Assembly (NCBI GenBank): GCA_016165875.1
Contig: JABBOT010000080.1
Location: 4,923,881-4,987,880, forward strand
Direction of reading: 5' to 3'
DNA: 64,000 nt
From: Acanthopleura granulata
Lineage: Eukaryota; Mollusca; Polyplacophora; Chitonida; Chitonidae
In this document: piece by piece, positions 19,793 to 31,500 of the stretch
Position numbering within the stretch: position 1 is the first letter of the stretch
Layout: each line of letters opens with the position of its first letter
Notes under the pieces: model-generated
Told to the model about the DNA's origin: nothing
The model's database searches: none
What the model saw: only the letters and a program-made list of their open reading frames with translations
Translations under genes and position numbers: made by a program

Positions 19793-21996
19793 CATCGCCT
19801 TGGCAACCAGAGGTCAAAGGTTACTCTATGCCACTCTCATTCCACACGCTGACCATAGGATGTAGACTCAACTTCTCATTTTTGATTATCCATGCCACAT
19901 TGCTCTCACAGGAGGACTGACTCGCAGAAGAAGGCATTGGCTGAAGCATATTGATTTCACTGTGAAAGGAAAAAAAAAATTATTTCCACTCAGGCTGGGG
20001 TTTGATTTTGAATAAACCCTCCATACCAGATGAATGGCCTGGACCAACATTTTTTGTTGACTAAATGAGAAAGGCCAAATCATGGAGAATTTGTTTTGTT
20101 CTCAAGGAGTGCAATGATTCTTCAGTTCTTGAGACTGATGAAATGGGTGACCATTGCGCCGCTATTTTGTTTTTAATGATCATAATGTATTCATCATCAG
20201 GTACGTGTATTGAAGTCACACGCATTTTGCGAATTATTTGAAATTATTTGTAATAAGGGCTGTATGCAATATTCTCATATTCAATTTACCCCTGGCTTCT
20301 TCAGTGTGTCAGAATGCCTTGAAATGGATTTGTGAAAGCCATTGCTTGTAATTAGCTGACATTTTGTGTTTCAAAACTAAACACCAAGATCGCTTGTAAG
20401 GTTAATGCATTAACTAATAACACGAAGCAGTCTGGAGGAACAATGATTTTTGAATATACGTTTAGGTGTGTGATCCACTTGCATTGTTGGATGCATAATT
20501 CAACTATTGCATTGTGGGATACATAAGGTTATTGGAGACCAGACTTGCGTAGTTTTGACTGCGAGTACTTCTGTATACACAGGTACCTGCAGACATTACT
20601 TTGATTTTACAAACTAGATTACATATTTTGTTAATTCTTTATACTCTTATTGGCAACTTGCTGCAAGGCGGTAATCAGGGCTTGCTGAAAACCATTTTAT
20701 AGTACAGAAAGTTTCTGTGTTGAAGTTCTTGTATGGCTAAGGAAATAACATGTTCAAGTTTAATTGTGTAATATTTTTGTTTCACAATTTGGTGTGCAAT
20801 TATTTAATTATATTCCCTCAGGCAGCAGACCTCCTTTTCTTGTTTTTTTTTTTTTGTACAGAAATCTTGTACATGAAATATATTTTTTGTAGTCTCTTTT
20901 TTTTCTCCCCTGTGCAGTGTTCAGTGATTTTATTCTGTTGCCTTTTCGTGTAATATTGCAGATTCAAATGATACCAGTATCCTGTTTATTTCATCATTAT
21001 CTATTATCACTGAAATTACGTGAAATAAATTTACCTTGGAGTAATATGGGTATTCTTTATGGGTATCTTTACGCGAGAGAAATTGTCTGGAAAATGTTGG
21101 ATTTTGCACAAAACATGCTGAAATTACTTCTTTTGATTGTCAGGATAAATTAATAAGTGTTCTGAATTAAGGACATGTCTACAACAGTTTAAATAGGCTG
21201 GCTAGGATAGAGTAGGTTTGACAAGCTATGAAGTCATTCCTTGTACTCTGCTTGGCATGTCTGACATTTTTCAAAGAACAGTTCTGTAGCATGCACAGAA
21301 TGACAGACCACTCAGACCTCTAGCAGTTTGGACAGGAAATCTTAAGTTTTCTCTGAATTTTGTGTCATGTTTTTTTTTCAAGTACACATAAAGTAGAGTT
21401 AAGTTGGTTTTCAAAATGAAGGTAGTTTTCCAAGGTTCCTTGTTATTGCGTATTCGCTGCTTTATACACATGTAATTGTTTCAGATGCATGTAGTAAGAT
21501 AATAATTCATCATTTAATAAGTTGTCAAGTCTCAAATCACTCGAATGCTGGATTTGTCCTAAAAAGATCATGCTTCTCATTCCTGTCGCTTTTGACTAGT
21601 ACTATAAAGTGGTGCGTGTTTTCATTAGAACTATTTCTCTGTGATATCCATCTGGATTCTTTGTAATAGCCAAAATGTTTTAAATGTTCACCTGTATTCT
21701 ACACACTTGGCTGCATTTTTTCTTTTCCAATTTTCTAATTGACCTGTAATTATGATGGTTAGGGTTATCAAAGTCTTGAAAAGAAAACAAGTGCTCTTAT
21801 TCGTTGTATATCCCACAGGCCTTAACAGCGCTTTCATCACTCAACTTTTTAACATCTCACCAATTTTAAGCCTGCATCTTTGTCAGCTAAGGGGAGCTAA
21901 CTCTTTAAGCATATTTATTTCATCCCATTGTTCAATGTTTGTTTATAATAAATGCATATATTATGAGTCCACTTGTAGTTGCTTTGTACAATAAAC
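19793..21996 (+). other. GSE1: Probable GSE1 3'UTR
   Basis: About 2.2 kb of AT-rich sequence without conserved ORFs or recognised mobile elements, which is unusual here and fits a transcribed 3'UTR. AATAAA hexamers occur near 21947 and at 21990-21995; a G-run and altered composition follow at about 22050. The extent is inferred from the signals only. Confidence 0.55.
21990..21995 (+). terminator. Candidate GSE1 polyadenylation signal
   Basis: AATAAA, followed about 25 bp later by TATGTCTTGGTTTTTTTTGGTG, a GT/T-rich downstream element. Confidence 0.5.
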
Positions 21997-22952
21997 AATG
22001 CAACTTTCATGATAAATATGTCTTGGTTTTTTTTGGTGGCAGGGAGTTGGGGGGGGGGGGGAACAATTTTAGATGATGGATTCAGCCGTGATGGATTTCA
22101 GACTAACTCTGGTCATGGTGGGTATTTTTGAAATTTGAATGTAGTGCAGCCTGAAAGTTACCCGTGTACAGTCCATCATATAAACAGCGTAAGCTGTGGG
22201 TCATATTGATGGAAGTAAAACTGTCTCAGAAAAACCCTAATTTAAAGTGTCACTCTGGTCACAGCAGAAATTGGGTAGAGCTAATAATATATGAAGGAAA
22301 ACCTTTCGGAACAAACCGAACATGCTTCTAAAGGGTTTTTGATGTTTAACCCATATTACTGAAGACTTCTTCGAAAAACAAAATCTTCGGCTGTGACTAA
22401 CAAATTTTTCTGGTGTAAGTTACTATTCTTTACATGACATTGACTCCGGTAGGGAGGTTGAGTAAGGCATTTACTATGGGATAATGTCAAGATCGTTTGA
22501 CAGGGCAGCGTCATTTGTGGATATGTGTCATCGACTGGTGATGTCACGTTTGTATGTGAAGTTAGGCAAAGTGGAGGTGACAGAAAAATGTTGTTTCCGT
22601 TTTCTCAGAAGAAATGTACATCTGTTTTAATACACTACAATTTATTTCAAAATTTAAAAAATCAATTCGGACTATCTCAATCTTTATTATTTACCTTGCT
22701 TTTAAGACACGGAGATTTGGGCACCAAAGAAGCTCTTTAAAGAATTTAGGATATGCACCATAGGCCTCTTCATATTGCCAACAATTACATTCAGAATATT
22801 AAATTCCCACTCTGAGAATCTCACTGAACCTTATTTGACTGGTCAACAATGGCTCACTCCTTCAGTGTCTGATTGAATGACTAACGGCTGAACACTGTTG
22901 GATTTCTATGCCATGCTCAAAAACATATCACTTAAATAAGGTCAGGTAGCAT

Positions 22953-23042
22953 TTACCCAGGGAGAAAACCGGACAGAGCCAGGTGGAAACCCACTACCAT
23001 CTGCAGGTTGCTGGCAGGCCTTCCCTCGTACAGCCGGAGAGG
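22953..23042 (-). mobile_element. SINE body fragment
   Basis: Minus-strand body: GGGAGAAAACCGGACAGAGC, GGAAACCCACTACCATCTGC and GCAGGTTGCTGGCAGGCCTT as read on the plus strand. Both ends are missing. Confidence 0.75.
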
Positions 23043-23321
23043 ATTTTTGTCATCTGAAATAACATTTTGCAGTAAATGGTGGCAGAGACTATTTGATGAA
23101 CGGAAAACTGCAAATTTGGATCTTGAGTGACTATCTTCATTAAACTTGTAACATTCTATTCTTCGAGTTACTCTCTTTTTAGCCAGATAAACAGATAAAC
23201 AGCATAAACAGATTTGGACAAATACCACTGGTATTAGACCTAATCTGCATTCAAGAGTCAAATAATAATGTTGGTCATCAATAAATCTGAAAGCGACTTG
23301 CTTCATTTTGCCGTTGTATGG

Positions 23322-23560
23322 AGGTATATTTGTTTTATTGGTGTTTTAAATTGTATTCAAAAATATTTCACCCACGGAGGCCAGCATTATGATGTGTGGA
23401 AAGCGGGCAAAGCTCAGTGGAAACCCACCAACATCTGCTGGCAGGCCTTTCCACACATGACCTGAGATGAAGCCAGCAAGGGCTGGACTTGAACTCGCAA
23501 TGGCTGCATTGGTGAGAGGTTCCTGGGTCAGAACACTGCACTTCACTAGCGTAGGGTAGT
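23322..23560 (-). mobile_element. SINE, near full length
   Basis: On the plus strand: TTTTATTGGTGTTTTAAATT, CAAAAATATTTCACCC, GGCCAGCATTATGATG, then the reversed head with TGGACTTGAACTCGCAATGG and GTTCCTGGGTCAGAACACTGC. Confidence 0.85.
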
Positions 23561-24095
23561 ATAGTGCTGTACTTAAAGAAACACGTCACAGACACCAGAT
23601 GATGAGGATTAATTTATCCACTGATTTGTCACCCCAGTGACCTTTGCCAAGTTCCTGGCCTACAGACTTGTATGTCAAATTGCCAGAAGACAAGTGGTGT
23701 TCAACAGGTGTATAATTGCTTGTTGTCAGCACTGCCCACCATGTTGGATTCTGAAGAAGACTTGTACTATGGATTTTCTATCCCAGAAGCCTGGTGTCAA
23801 TTTCACAAACCATAAGGAGGAATAAATGAATGAAAAAAGCAGAGTGCAGCACGGCATTCCAGGGAGGCTGGCCTGTCAACAAGGACTGCCCTGATATCAC
23901 CTAGATAATGATGAAAAAAAACATTCAACAATAAACAATCAAAACAATATAAACAGCAGTTTGTGAAATGGAAGCCTGGATTCCCACAGGTGGAGGCAAG
24001 GCTTTGATCTGGTGTTCATGAAGAAATGATGCATTTCAATTTCCCTTATTTAAAAAAGCAACGGACAAACTGATGTGCTCCTTCAGAAAACAAAA

Positions 24096-24812
24096 AGAAC
24101 CAGAGTCTCTGACGAGACAGTAGTTCTACTGGTTGGGAAAAAATTATCACAGAATTGATTAAAAAATTATGCATGTACAATGGACAATCAAATTTGAAAA
24201 TCAGTACTACAAAACACATATCTTAATTTACTTTCACCAAGTTTTGTTGAACCTGGACCTGAACTGTGACAGTAACTAGTGGCATTTTGAAAGAAATGTT
24301 AACTGGAAGAAAAAATGCTGGAAGAACAGACAGAGACATTGGAGGGAAAATTGATAATACAATTTATGTATCTTGATGTAGTTTACACTTAAACCAAGAT
24401 TCGTTGAGGTCAGTCCAAAACTGTAGGATTAGCCATTTTAATACATGCAGATACACGTATGTTAACATTTACTGGATCAACAGACAGACAGACAGACAAT
24501 CGATCATCGAAATGGAAAATTGATAATACAAAATACGTATGTTGATGTAATCTACACTTGAGTAAGGTTTCGTTGAAATCGGACAAAAATTATAGGAGTA
24601 AACATTTGAAAATGTTAACATGTACTGGATACACAGACAGGCAGAAAACTGATCATCAAAATGCAAAACTGATACTACAAATTATGCATCTTGATGTTGC
24701 CTAGATTTGACCCACGTTTCGTTGAAATCGGACGAAAACTTTAGGAGGGGTAGCGCTTTGAAGGAGAAGTTAAAGGACGCCAGACACAGAGACGGACGGA
24801 CGGACAGATGCC
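24096..24812. mobile_element. Tandem-unit element, family D, copy 1
   Basis: Four to five diverged ~145-150-bp units, each with ATCATCGAAATGGAAAAT, TTGATGTAGTCTACACTTG, TTTCGTTGAAATCGGACAAA and GTTAACATGTACTGGA, with GACAGACAGAC between them. One end has GAGTCTCTGACGAGACAGTAG and the other GGACGGACGGACAGATG. The same architecture recurs at 38344-39358 and, reversed, at 44085-44690. It resembles bivalve pearl-type or Helitron-like non-autonomous elements with internal satellite units (inference). Confidence 0.75.
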
Positions 24813-24954
24813 AGACAACTTGCTAATACATAACTCTCTTCTGGTCTTTGACCTGTAGAGCTGAAAAGGGCATCGTGAACTTGGGGGAGGAGAGGTTGAA
24901 TGATCTTGACAATACTTCTGATTGAAACAAACTTTCTGATGTTTATCACAGTTC

Positions 24955-25071
24955 TCATCAATGCAGCCGCTGTGAGTTCAAGCCCAGTTCACACTGGCTT
25001 CCTCTTTCCCAGCTGCCTTCCTTTAGGCAACATACTCTTTGAGTATGGTGTAAAACACCAATCAAATAAAT
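24955..25071 (+). mobile_element. SINE, internally deleted
   Basis: Head box GCCGCTGTGAGTTCAAG and CTGGCTTCCTC are joined almost directly to the tail TTTGAGTATGGTGTAAAACA and CAATCAAATAAAT; the central body is missing. Confidence 0.8.
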
Positions 25072-25391
25072 TGATCAGGGAAAATGATGAACAAATTCAA
25101 GCCACTTGTACAGTTGGATTTACATGGTTTTATTTTTTACACTTTGTACATTACTTACAACATTTAATACACATGTTCTGTTTAAAACAGCCAGAAACAT
25201 TTGGGACTTGCACACTGATACACTGTCATTTGGGAGAGAAATATATACTCCAGATGGATGTCCACATGAATTAATAAAGTAAACTTCACGTTTTCTATTT
25301 CAGTTTTCACTCTGAGGTATATCCAGATGAAGGAGACGTATGTGACCTATTCCTTCAAAATTTTTTGGGAAATGAAAAGTGGCTATATCAC

Positions 25392-25397
25392 TTTATT
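25392..25397 (-). terminator. Candidate GINS2 polyadenylation signal
   Basis: AATAAA on the minus strand, about 80 bp past the GINS2 stop codon. Confidence 0.6.
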
Positions 25398-25476
25398 ATC
25401 CTTTTTCTTTTGAATTGACTTACATTTTGGATGAAGATAAAAGAATTCTGTAAAGTTTGTAAGTGCATTTTAACAA

Positions 25477-25599
25477 TCAATCTTGAGTCAGCTGTAGGTT
25501 TCCGCCAGAGATGTTAGCTCGTAATTTGTGGATTTCATTCAACGCCTGGGTTAAAAATGGTCTCACAGTGTTGATCTCCATAAGGGTAAGAAAGTTTAG
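25477..25599 (-). CDS. GINS2: GINS2 exon 5 (terminal)
   Basis: Acceptor TTTTTCACAG/CTA; phase 0. 40 residues then TGA at 25479-25477. Encodes [20 protein letters not shown], the last helices of the A domain. Confidence 0.95.
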   Translation of the reverse strand, partial: LNFLTLMEINTVRPFLTQALNEIHKLRANISGGNLQLTQD

Positions 25600-28500
25600 C
25601 TGTGAAAAAATAAAAAATGCAAGGATTCTTGTTAAAAATACTGACTTTTAAAAATATATTACGCATCTGACAATTTTTAATGTCATGAACTTTTGTACAA
25701 TTGCACAAAAGTGGACACTTGACTTGGACAAAAAATTGCAATTTTGGTAAAATTTGAGTTAAATCTCAATCTTGTTCATGGAAAATAAAACTGAACAATG
25801 GAGGAAGTCTTTTATAACAAGGAAAATGTTTTAGGTCAAACAATGCCATGACATAGCATTCAGAAAATTGTCTGTCAGGTCTAGAGTAAGTCTGAAAAAC
25901 ATAACTTCAATATTTTAACAATTAAGTTGTGATGATGATGGCAAAATAGGGCGTTCAAAAATTAAAGCAAACTGAGGCTTTGTTTTTTTTTTTTTTTTGG
26001 AAGTACACTACTGATGTATAAAATCAAATTTCTCATTGTGGAACACAAGGATTTCAAAACTGCATCCTTTCAAAATTTAAATACACCTTACACTGATGTT
26101 GAATTTACCATATCATACTCAAACAGAATGGAAAAATGTAGTTTGTAACAAACGTTATGATTGTACAAGCTCATTACATGTACATTTGTTTACTTATTTG
26201 ACTGGCATTTTACACCGTACTCAAGAATATTTCACTTATTATTGTTCCTTACACTTATTATGGCCAGCATTATGGTGGGAGGGCATTAGATGTAGAGGCT
26301 AGCACGGTTCTTGCAGGGGAGAAAAATGACAGCCACATCAGTTACTACTCTGTTCAAATGAGTAACATACCAAGATAACAGCAATCTATTAAAGGAGAAG
26401 ATAGGGAAGTATTGGGCAATTTGTGGTAAAAGAGGACGGTTTGAAGATTTGAAATGACCATCAACCTTTTTTTTAGCTTTTCTTTACTTCCGAGGCAACA
26501 AATTTTACGGCAGATCATAACACCCACTCAACTGTGAATAATAAATACCTCCATGTAAAAGGGGATGTAACGGTGAAAATGACTTGAATCAATCAGAAGG
26601 CAGGATTATGTACAACCCGATTATTGGGTATGACAAAAATCAGACCTTCAAATAATTACCACTCTGTCTTCTGAACGTACACAATACTACTCACATACAG
26701 ACGCAAACTAAACTCAATTACGGACAGTGAGCTGCTGCCTCTGGTTTTGTCAGTGCACAGATGTTAACACAGAGCTGGTAGGAATATTTCACTTATACGA
26801 CGGCGGTCAGGAGGCAACCAGAGAGAACCCAGGGGAAACCCACGACCATCCACAGGTTGCTGGCAGATCTTTCCACGTACGGCCAGAGAGGAAGCCAGCA
26901 TGAGGTGGACTAGAACTCACAGTACTCGCATTGGTGGGAGGCTTCTGGGTTATTACTCTGCTCTAGCTTGCTCTAACCAACTTCAGCAACTTAGTACAGA
27001 AGGGTGATTAGCTGGTGAGAATTCCATTAAACGATACGTGATTTACTCTGTAACCCTCTTACCTTAGCATGTGTGGAGTCACTGCGGACAAACGTATCAA
27101 TACTGGTCCGCAGCTTAGCAATCCTCAAATCCCAGATGTCTTTTATTAGAGTTCTGGTTTCATCAGCACGTGGGATGTCATCTGGTGCACTAGAAATAAT
27201 GTCTTCAAGTCAGATTCTGTTCACTTGAATGTAGCAAGAAAATTTTCAACTGATTTTGTATTATTTATTACAAACCTTACATATTGTTGCTGTATGGACC
27301 ACAGTATCAGCCAGCCACCCGTCTTCGCATCTGCTGAGACGAAGATATGAGACGGGTGATAATGAACTGAGGTGGTCACTCCACTTGATTGCGCTAAAAT
27401 AGGTGTCTTTGGGATGGGTAGCTTTCACAATCTACCATCATATCTTACCATATTAGGGTTATAGTAAAATTTAATTGTGTGCAAAACATGCTTAGACAAT
27501 TTCATCAGCAATGTCACTGAACAGGAGTGAAATCAGTCTGAACACAGACACGTACTACCGGTATCGGTATGTAAAGTCGGTCGGATGGTCCCAGCCAGCT
27601 GTCAAATGTCTAGTACAACCCAGGTTATCAAAGCAATCCTTTTAGAGAAAAGTGCATATCTAAGGAGGTTTAGTTATTTCCCCACCTTCTGAATACACAA
27701 TAAGTTATAATGTTTAGGATTTCCAGTTTACCTGCAGTACTCATTTCACTTTCATCTTTGGTAAACAACAACGTCCTACTGACGCGAGTTCACAGAAATC
27801 TAGAGGAAGTCCAGATGTTTTGCATGTTGACTTGCTTGAGAAAACTCCTAAAAATCATCTTTTCATATGCTGAGAGAAAAACACAGCACATTTTACAATG
27901 CTTTCCATGATCACAATATTTACCAAAATAAAATAAAAAATTATCAAGGGAGATAAATCTAGGTATCTGTCTGTGAATCTCTCCATAAATCTGTTTGATG
28001 ATGTCACAGTTTGAACTTCTGGTTTTTTTCTTAGCCTTTGAGGATTAATTTACAGGTTATGAGAATGACCAGCTCTTAAAGTGTTTGTTTTTAACTTAAA
28101 GCTTCCAAAACTCTTGAAAGAAAAAAAAAATTATCAAAAAATGAACAACATATGGAAAATGACATGCTTTAGACTGAGTAAAGGGCACATGATGTGTGAA
28201 AAAGGTATTTCACCTTTAAAGTCTTATTTGTTTAAATACATAAATAACTTGTGGTCATAATTTTCAAGTGGTGTTTGTACTTGTAGAAAATGCATTTCTT
28301 AAAATATGCTTTATACACGTCTTTTCCAGCCTTGTTTCTGGATATGTACAATTTCATGTAACAAAAAATTTCAAAATACTCTTAATTGGTCAAAACAATA
28401 ACAAAAATATCAGCTGGTGAAACACATTTTTATAGCACTGTGTTACACATGCAAGTTCCGTTAAGTGGGTACGAGTGTATCATTATTTGTAACAACCCCA

Positions 28501-31500
28501 GTTTCCAGGGTCTTAGTAATGGATCGTAGGTGAAACATCCTGGGTTTCCATCCTGGCTAACACTGTGGTGTGGACTAATGGGAGATAACTCTTTAAGAAC
28601 TGTTCCAATATTTCACATGCCACGCTCCTGAAACCTGTTTCTTAGCAGCAAATTTTCAGTAAATTTTACATCAACTGTAAATTTATCATATGGTGTATGT
28701 CCTTTTCAAAAAAGTACACCGGAAGTAAAATCTTGAGTTCCAACCACTGCCTGCAGTTTGTGGGTGGAATAAAAAACAGTGTTGAAATAACTATTTCAGA
28801 TACTTTTCAAAATTTCACCAACAGTGTGGTTTACAAAACTTTCAGCCAATTTTCTATCATATATAACAAATTTCTTAGAGCATGTGTGTCCTTTTAACAA
28901 AGGCAGAAATGAAAAAAAAAAATGTATTTGAGTTCTAAGTTTGAACCAACGAAGGCACTTTCTCTGTGGACTAAAGGGAGATAGCTCTATACACAGATTT
29001 TTAAATATTTCCCACACTACTGAGAATACCTTTTTCGGAGCATACCTTGAGCTGATTTTGAATCATCTATTACATATTTCTCAGAGCGAGTGTGTCCTCT
29101 TCAAGAAAACACCCTTAAAAGAAAAGGCCAAGTGTTAGTGGCATCTTTAGAGCCATTGGCACAGTACTAACCATTTCAACAACAACTGTGTCACTTCCAT
29201 GTAATGTTTACAAGGCATCTCTGTGAAAAACTGACCCTCCAATTCCTGTTGTTTTTTCTCCTCTAACTTCTCTGAAATCAATAAACGAAAGCTTACAACT
29301 GTGGTGCTTAAACAAATCTTAGAAAGATGTTTAGGACACATGGCCTCATTTTTGTATTCAAGGATATTAAGAAAAAGCCCTTGCTTTCTTCTTAATTTTA
29401 ACACAGGGCATCCAGAAATAAATTTTTTAATGAAATTTCATATTATGACAGGTGTCAAAACTGGCTTCATGGGATTGATCGCTGGTTACCTAATGACTAA
29501 TGCACAACATAAATTCTTTACAGAACAAATTTGCTTGGTTAAAACAGGACAGAAAATGGGGAAAAAGCTTAGGATACTGACTCGAAAACAAGAGCAAGTA
29601 AGTTATAGCTTCATACAAGCTCAATTTATTCACTGTCAATTTCCAGGGCCAACCCCCTGCCCATGTTTTTACCTTCAATGGGAAACTGATTGTTATCGTA
29701 TCTCTCGCAAAGAAAAACTGACGGAATCCAAATTAACAAAAATAATTTTTGAAATGACCAAATATTCTCAAATTTTTAATTCCTAACTACCGGAACTATT
29801 TTTGAAATGTGGATGTGAGAGTTTCACATCAGTAAAATTATTCACCTGGAATCCACGAAGTCTCTTTAATTTTATATGAATTAAAAGCTTAGAGCAAGTG
29901 CTTTATGCTCCTAGGTTTGGATTAGATTTTAGTGTATTGTTGCAGAGCAATTCTACAGAAATCCACTTGGATTCTGGTAAAAAATTGCAAAAATAAAAGC
30001 AGACTGATATCTGACTTCCATACACATATAAATGAAAGACAGTAATTATACCAGTTTGAGTTTAGATTTATGCAAATAATTGCCAGTAAATCAGAATACT
30101 AGGAGGAATAACATTTAACACACAGCCACTTATATGATATATAATGTACTGTGAAATGGAGTGATCCCCCACAACTGCATACCCAAACCAAGAAAAGGGT
30201 GGAATCACACCTGCATTCCAACATGACATATGTTTCAACTAAACATACTGCTTACAAGGAACTTGATCAAACCCAACACTTTGGATGACATTTCAATTTT
30301 TATATGTATTTAGACTTCACTAATTGCAGAGAAAAAGCTGTTTCTAACCAACATCCATCCATTCTGGAGGCCTGATTCGACACTTCTGTCTTTCTTTGAG
30401 GTTGACAGCCATCCACAGCGGTACATCCACAGGCAATCCTGGGCAGAATGGACCGATGTCTCCCTGCACAAAGTGAAAACCTTCTTGAGTACAGGGTCTA
30501 ATCTACCGTTTGTACAAATCCCAGTTGCTATTTCAATCCGTATCTTATATATTGGATTGATCTGGTATTACAGCCACAGTGGCAAGCAATGGTAGGGCTT
30601 TGTCCTTTCCTGTCAAGTTAGATAACTCCTTTCTGAAGAAGGTTTGCAGCCTAACGGGTGTCAAGACAACTGTGCCTCTCACCACTCAGCTCAGCCGCAC
30701 ACACAACATCTCACGTATATTCTACGCGGCAATTGCAAGCCAACTACAAACTCAGGATAAGGCGAACTATTTTACAACTAACCGGCCATGAGGTACTTCT
30801 TTTTGGGGTTAATGTGCATGTGCTGTCACAGGAACGAGAACTCTTCAACACTCATCTCTGTGGTCAACAGCACAAAGTGACTTATCAAGAGATGATCATT
30901 TTGCAATCTTTGAGCTGGCATGCCATTACCAAGTGGAATTTATGTGGGATGTTGTGCGTGTAGCTGAGCTGAGAGGTAAAAGCCACAGTTAACACCCATT
31001 TTGGGCTACAAAAGCCATTCAGAAAGGATTTGTCTTGAATTGGGGTGAAAGCATGTAAGCTCTGGCATTGCTTTCTAGTGCGGCTAGAGTATCCCACGAT
31101 GCGACTGTATGAAATAGGGGTTGAAATAGCAAACTCTGGGGTCAAGTTAGTAGGTTTCCTAGCTCTGTAGGGCTGTGATTACATATACAATCAAAGCCCT
31201 GTCGTTTTCCATAAGCCTTCCTTAAACACCTCTGTGCTTCCTGTTCTGTCCTCAATATATCGAGGCTGGGGCCGTTAAAAAGTGTCTTTTCATACTTATG
31301 GATGTCTTAGTTGTCAATTCCAGGTTTGTGTCCCCACTAATAATTCCTAACTATTGGTAAACTGATTGTAATGTGGCCATCTGAAGTCTAACCGCTATGT
31401 TTGAATGCATACTCCTCACAGTGACGGTACCATAAATATCACAAGTGATACCACTACCACTGCTAGACAAGACTGAACTTTTGAGCGACAGCTGGGGCGA

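Larger units (their letters stand above)
22000..25391. other. Intergenic region between convergent GSE1 and GINS2
   Basis: No conserved ORF. Contains a poly-G run (22050-22063), SINE fragments and a tandem-unit element, listed separately. Confidence 0.7.
25600..27062 (-). other. GINS2: GINS2 intron 4
   Basis: AT-rich, no conserved ORF; holds two minus-strand SINE copies and a long T-run near 25981-25998. Confidence 0.85.

Noticed and set aside
29301..29786. 161-residue plus-strand ORF
   Set aside because: Lies within GINS2 intron 2, next to exon 3; no conserved domain, AT-rich composition typical of intron.
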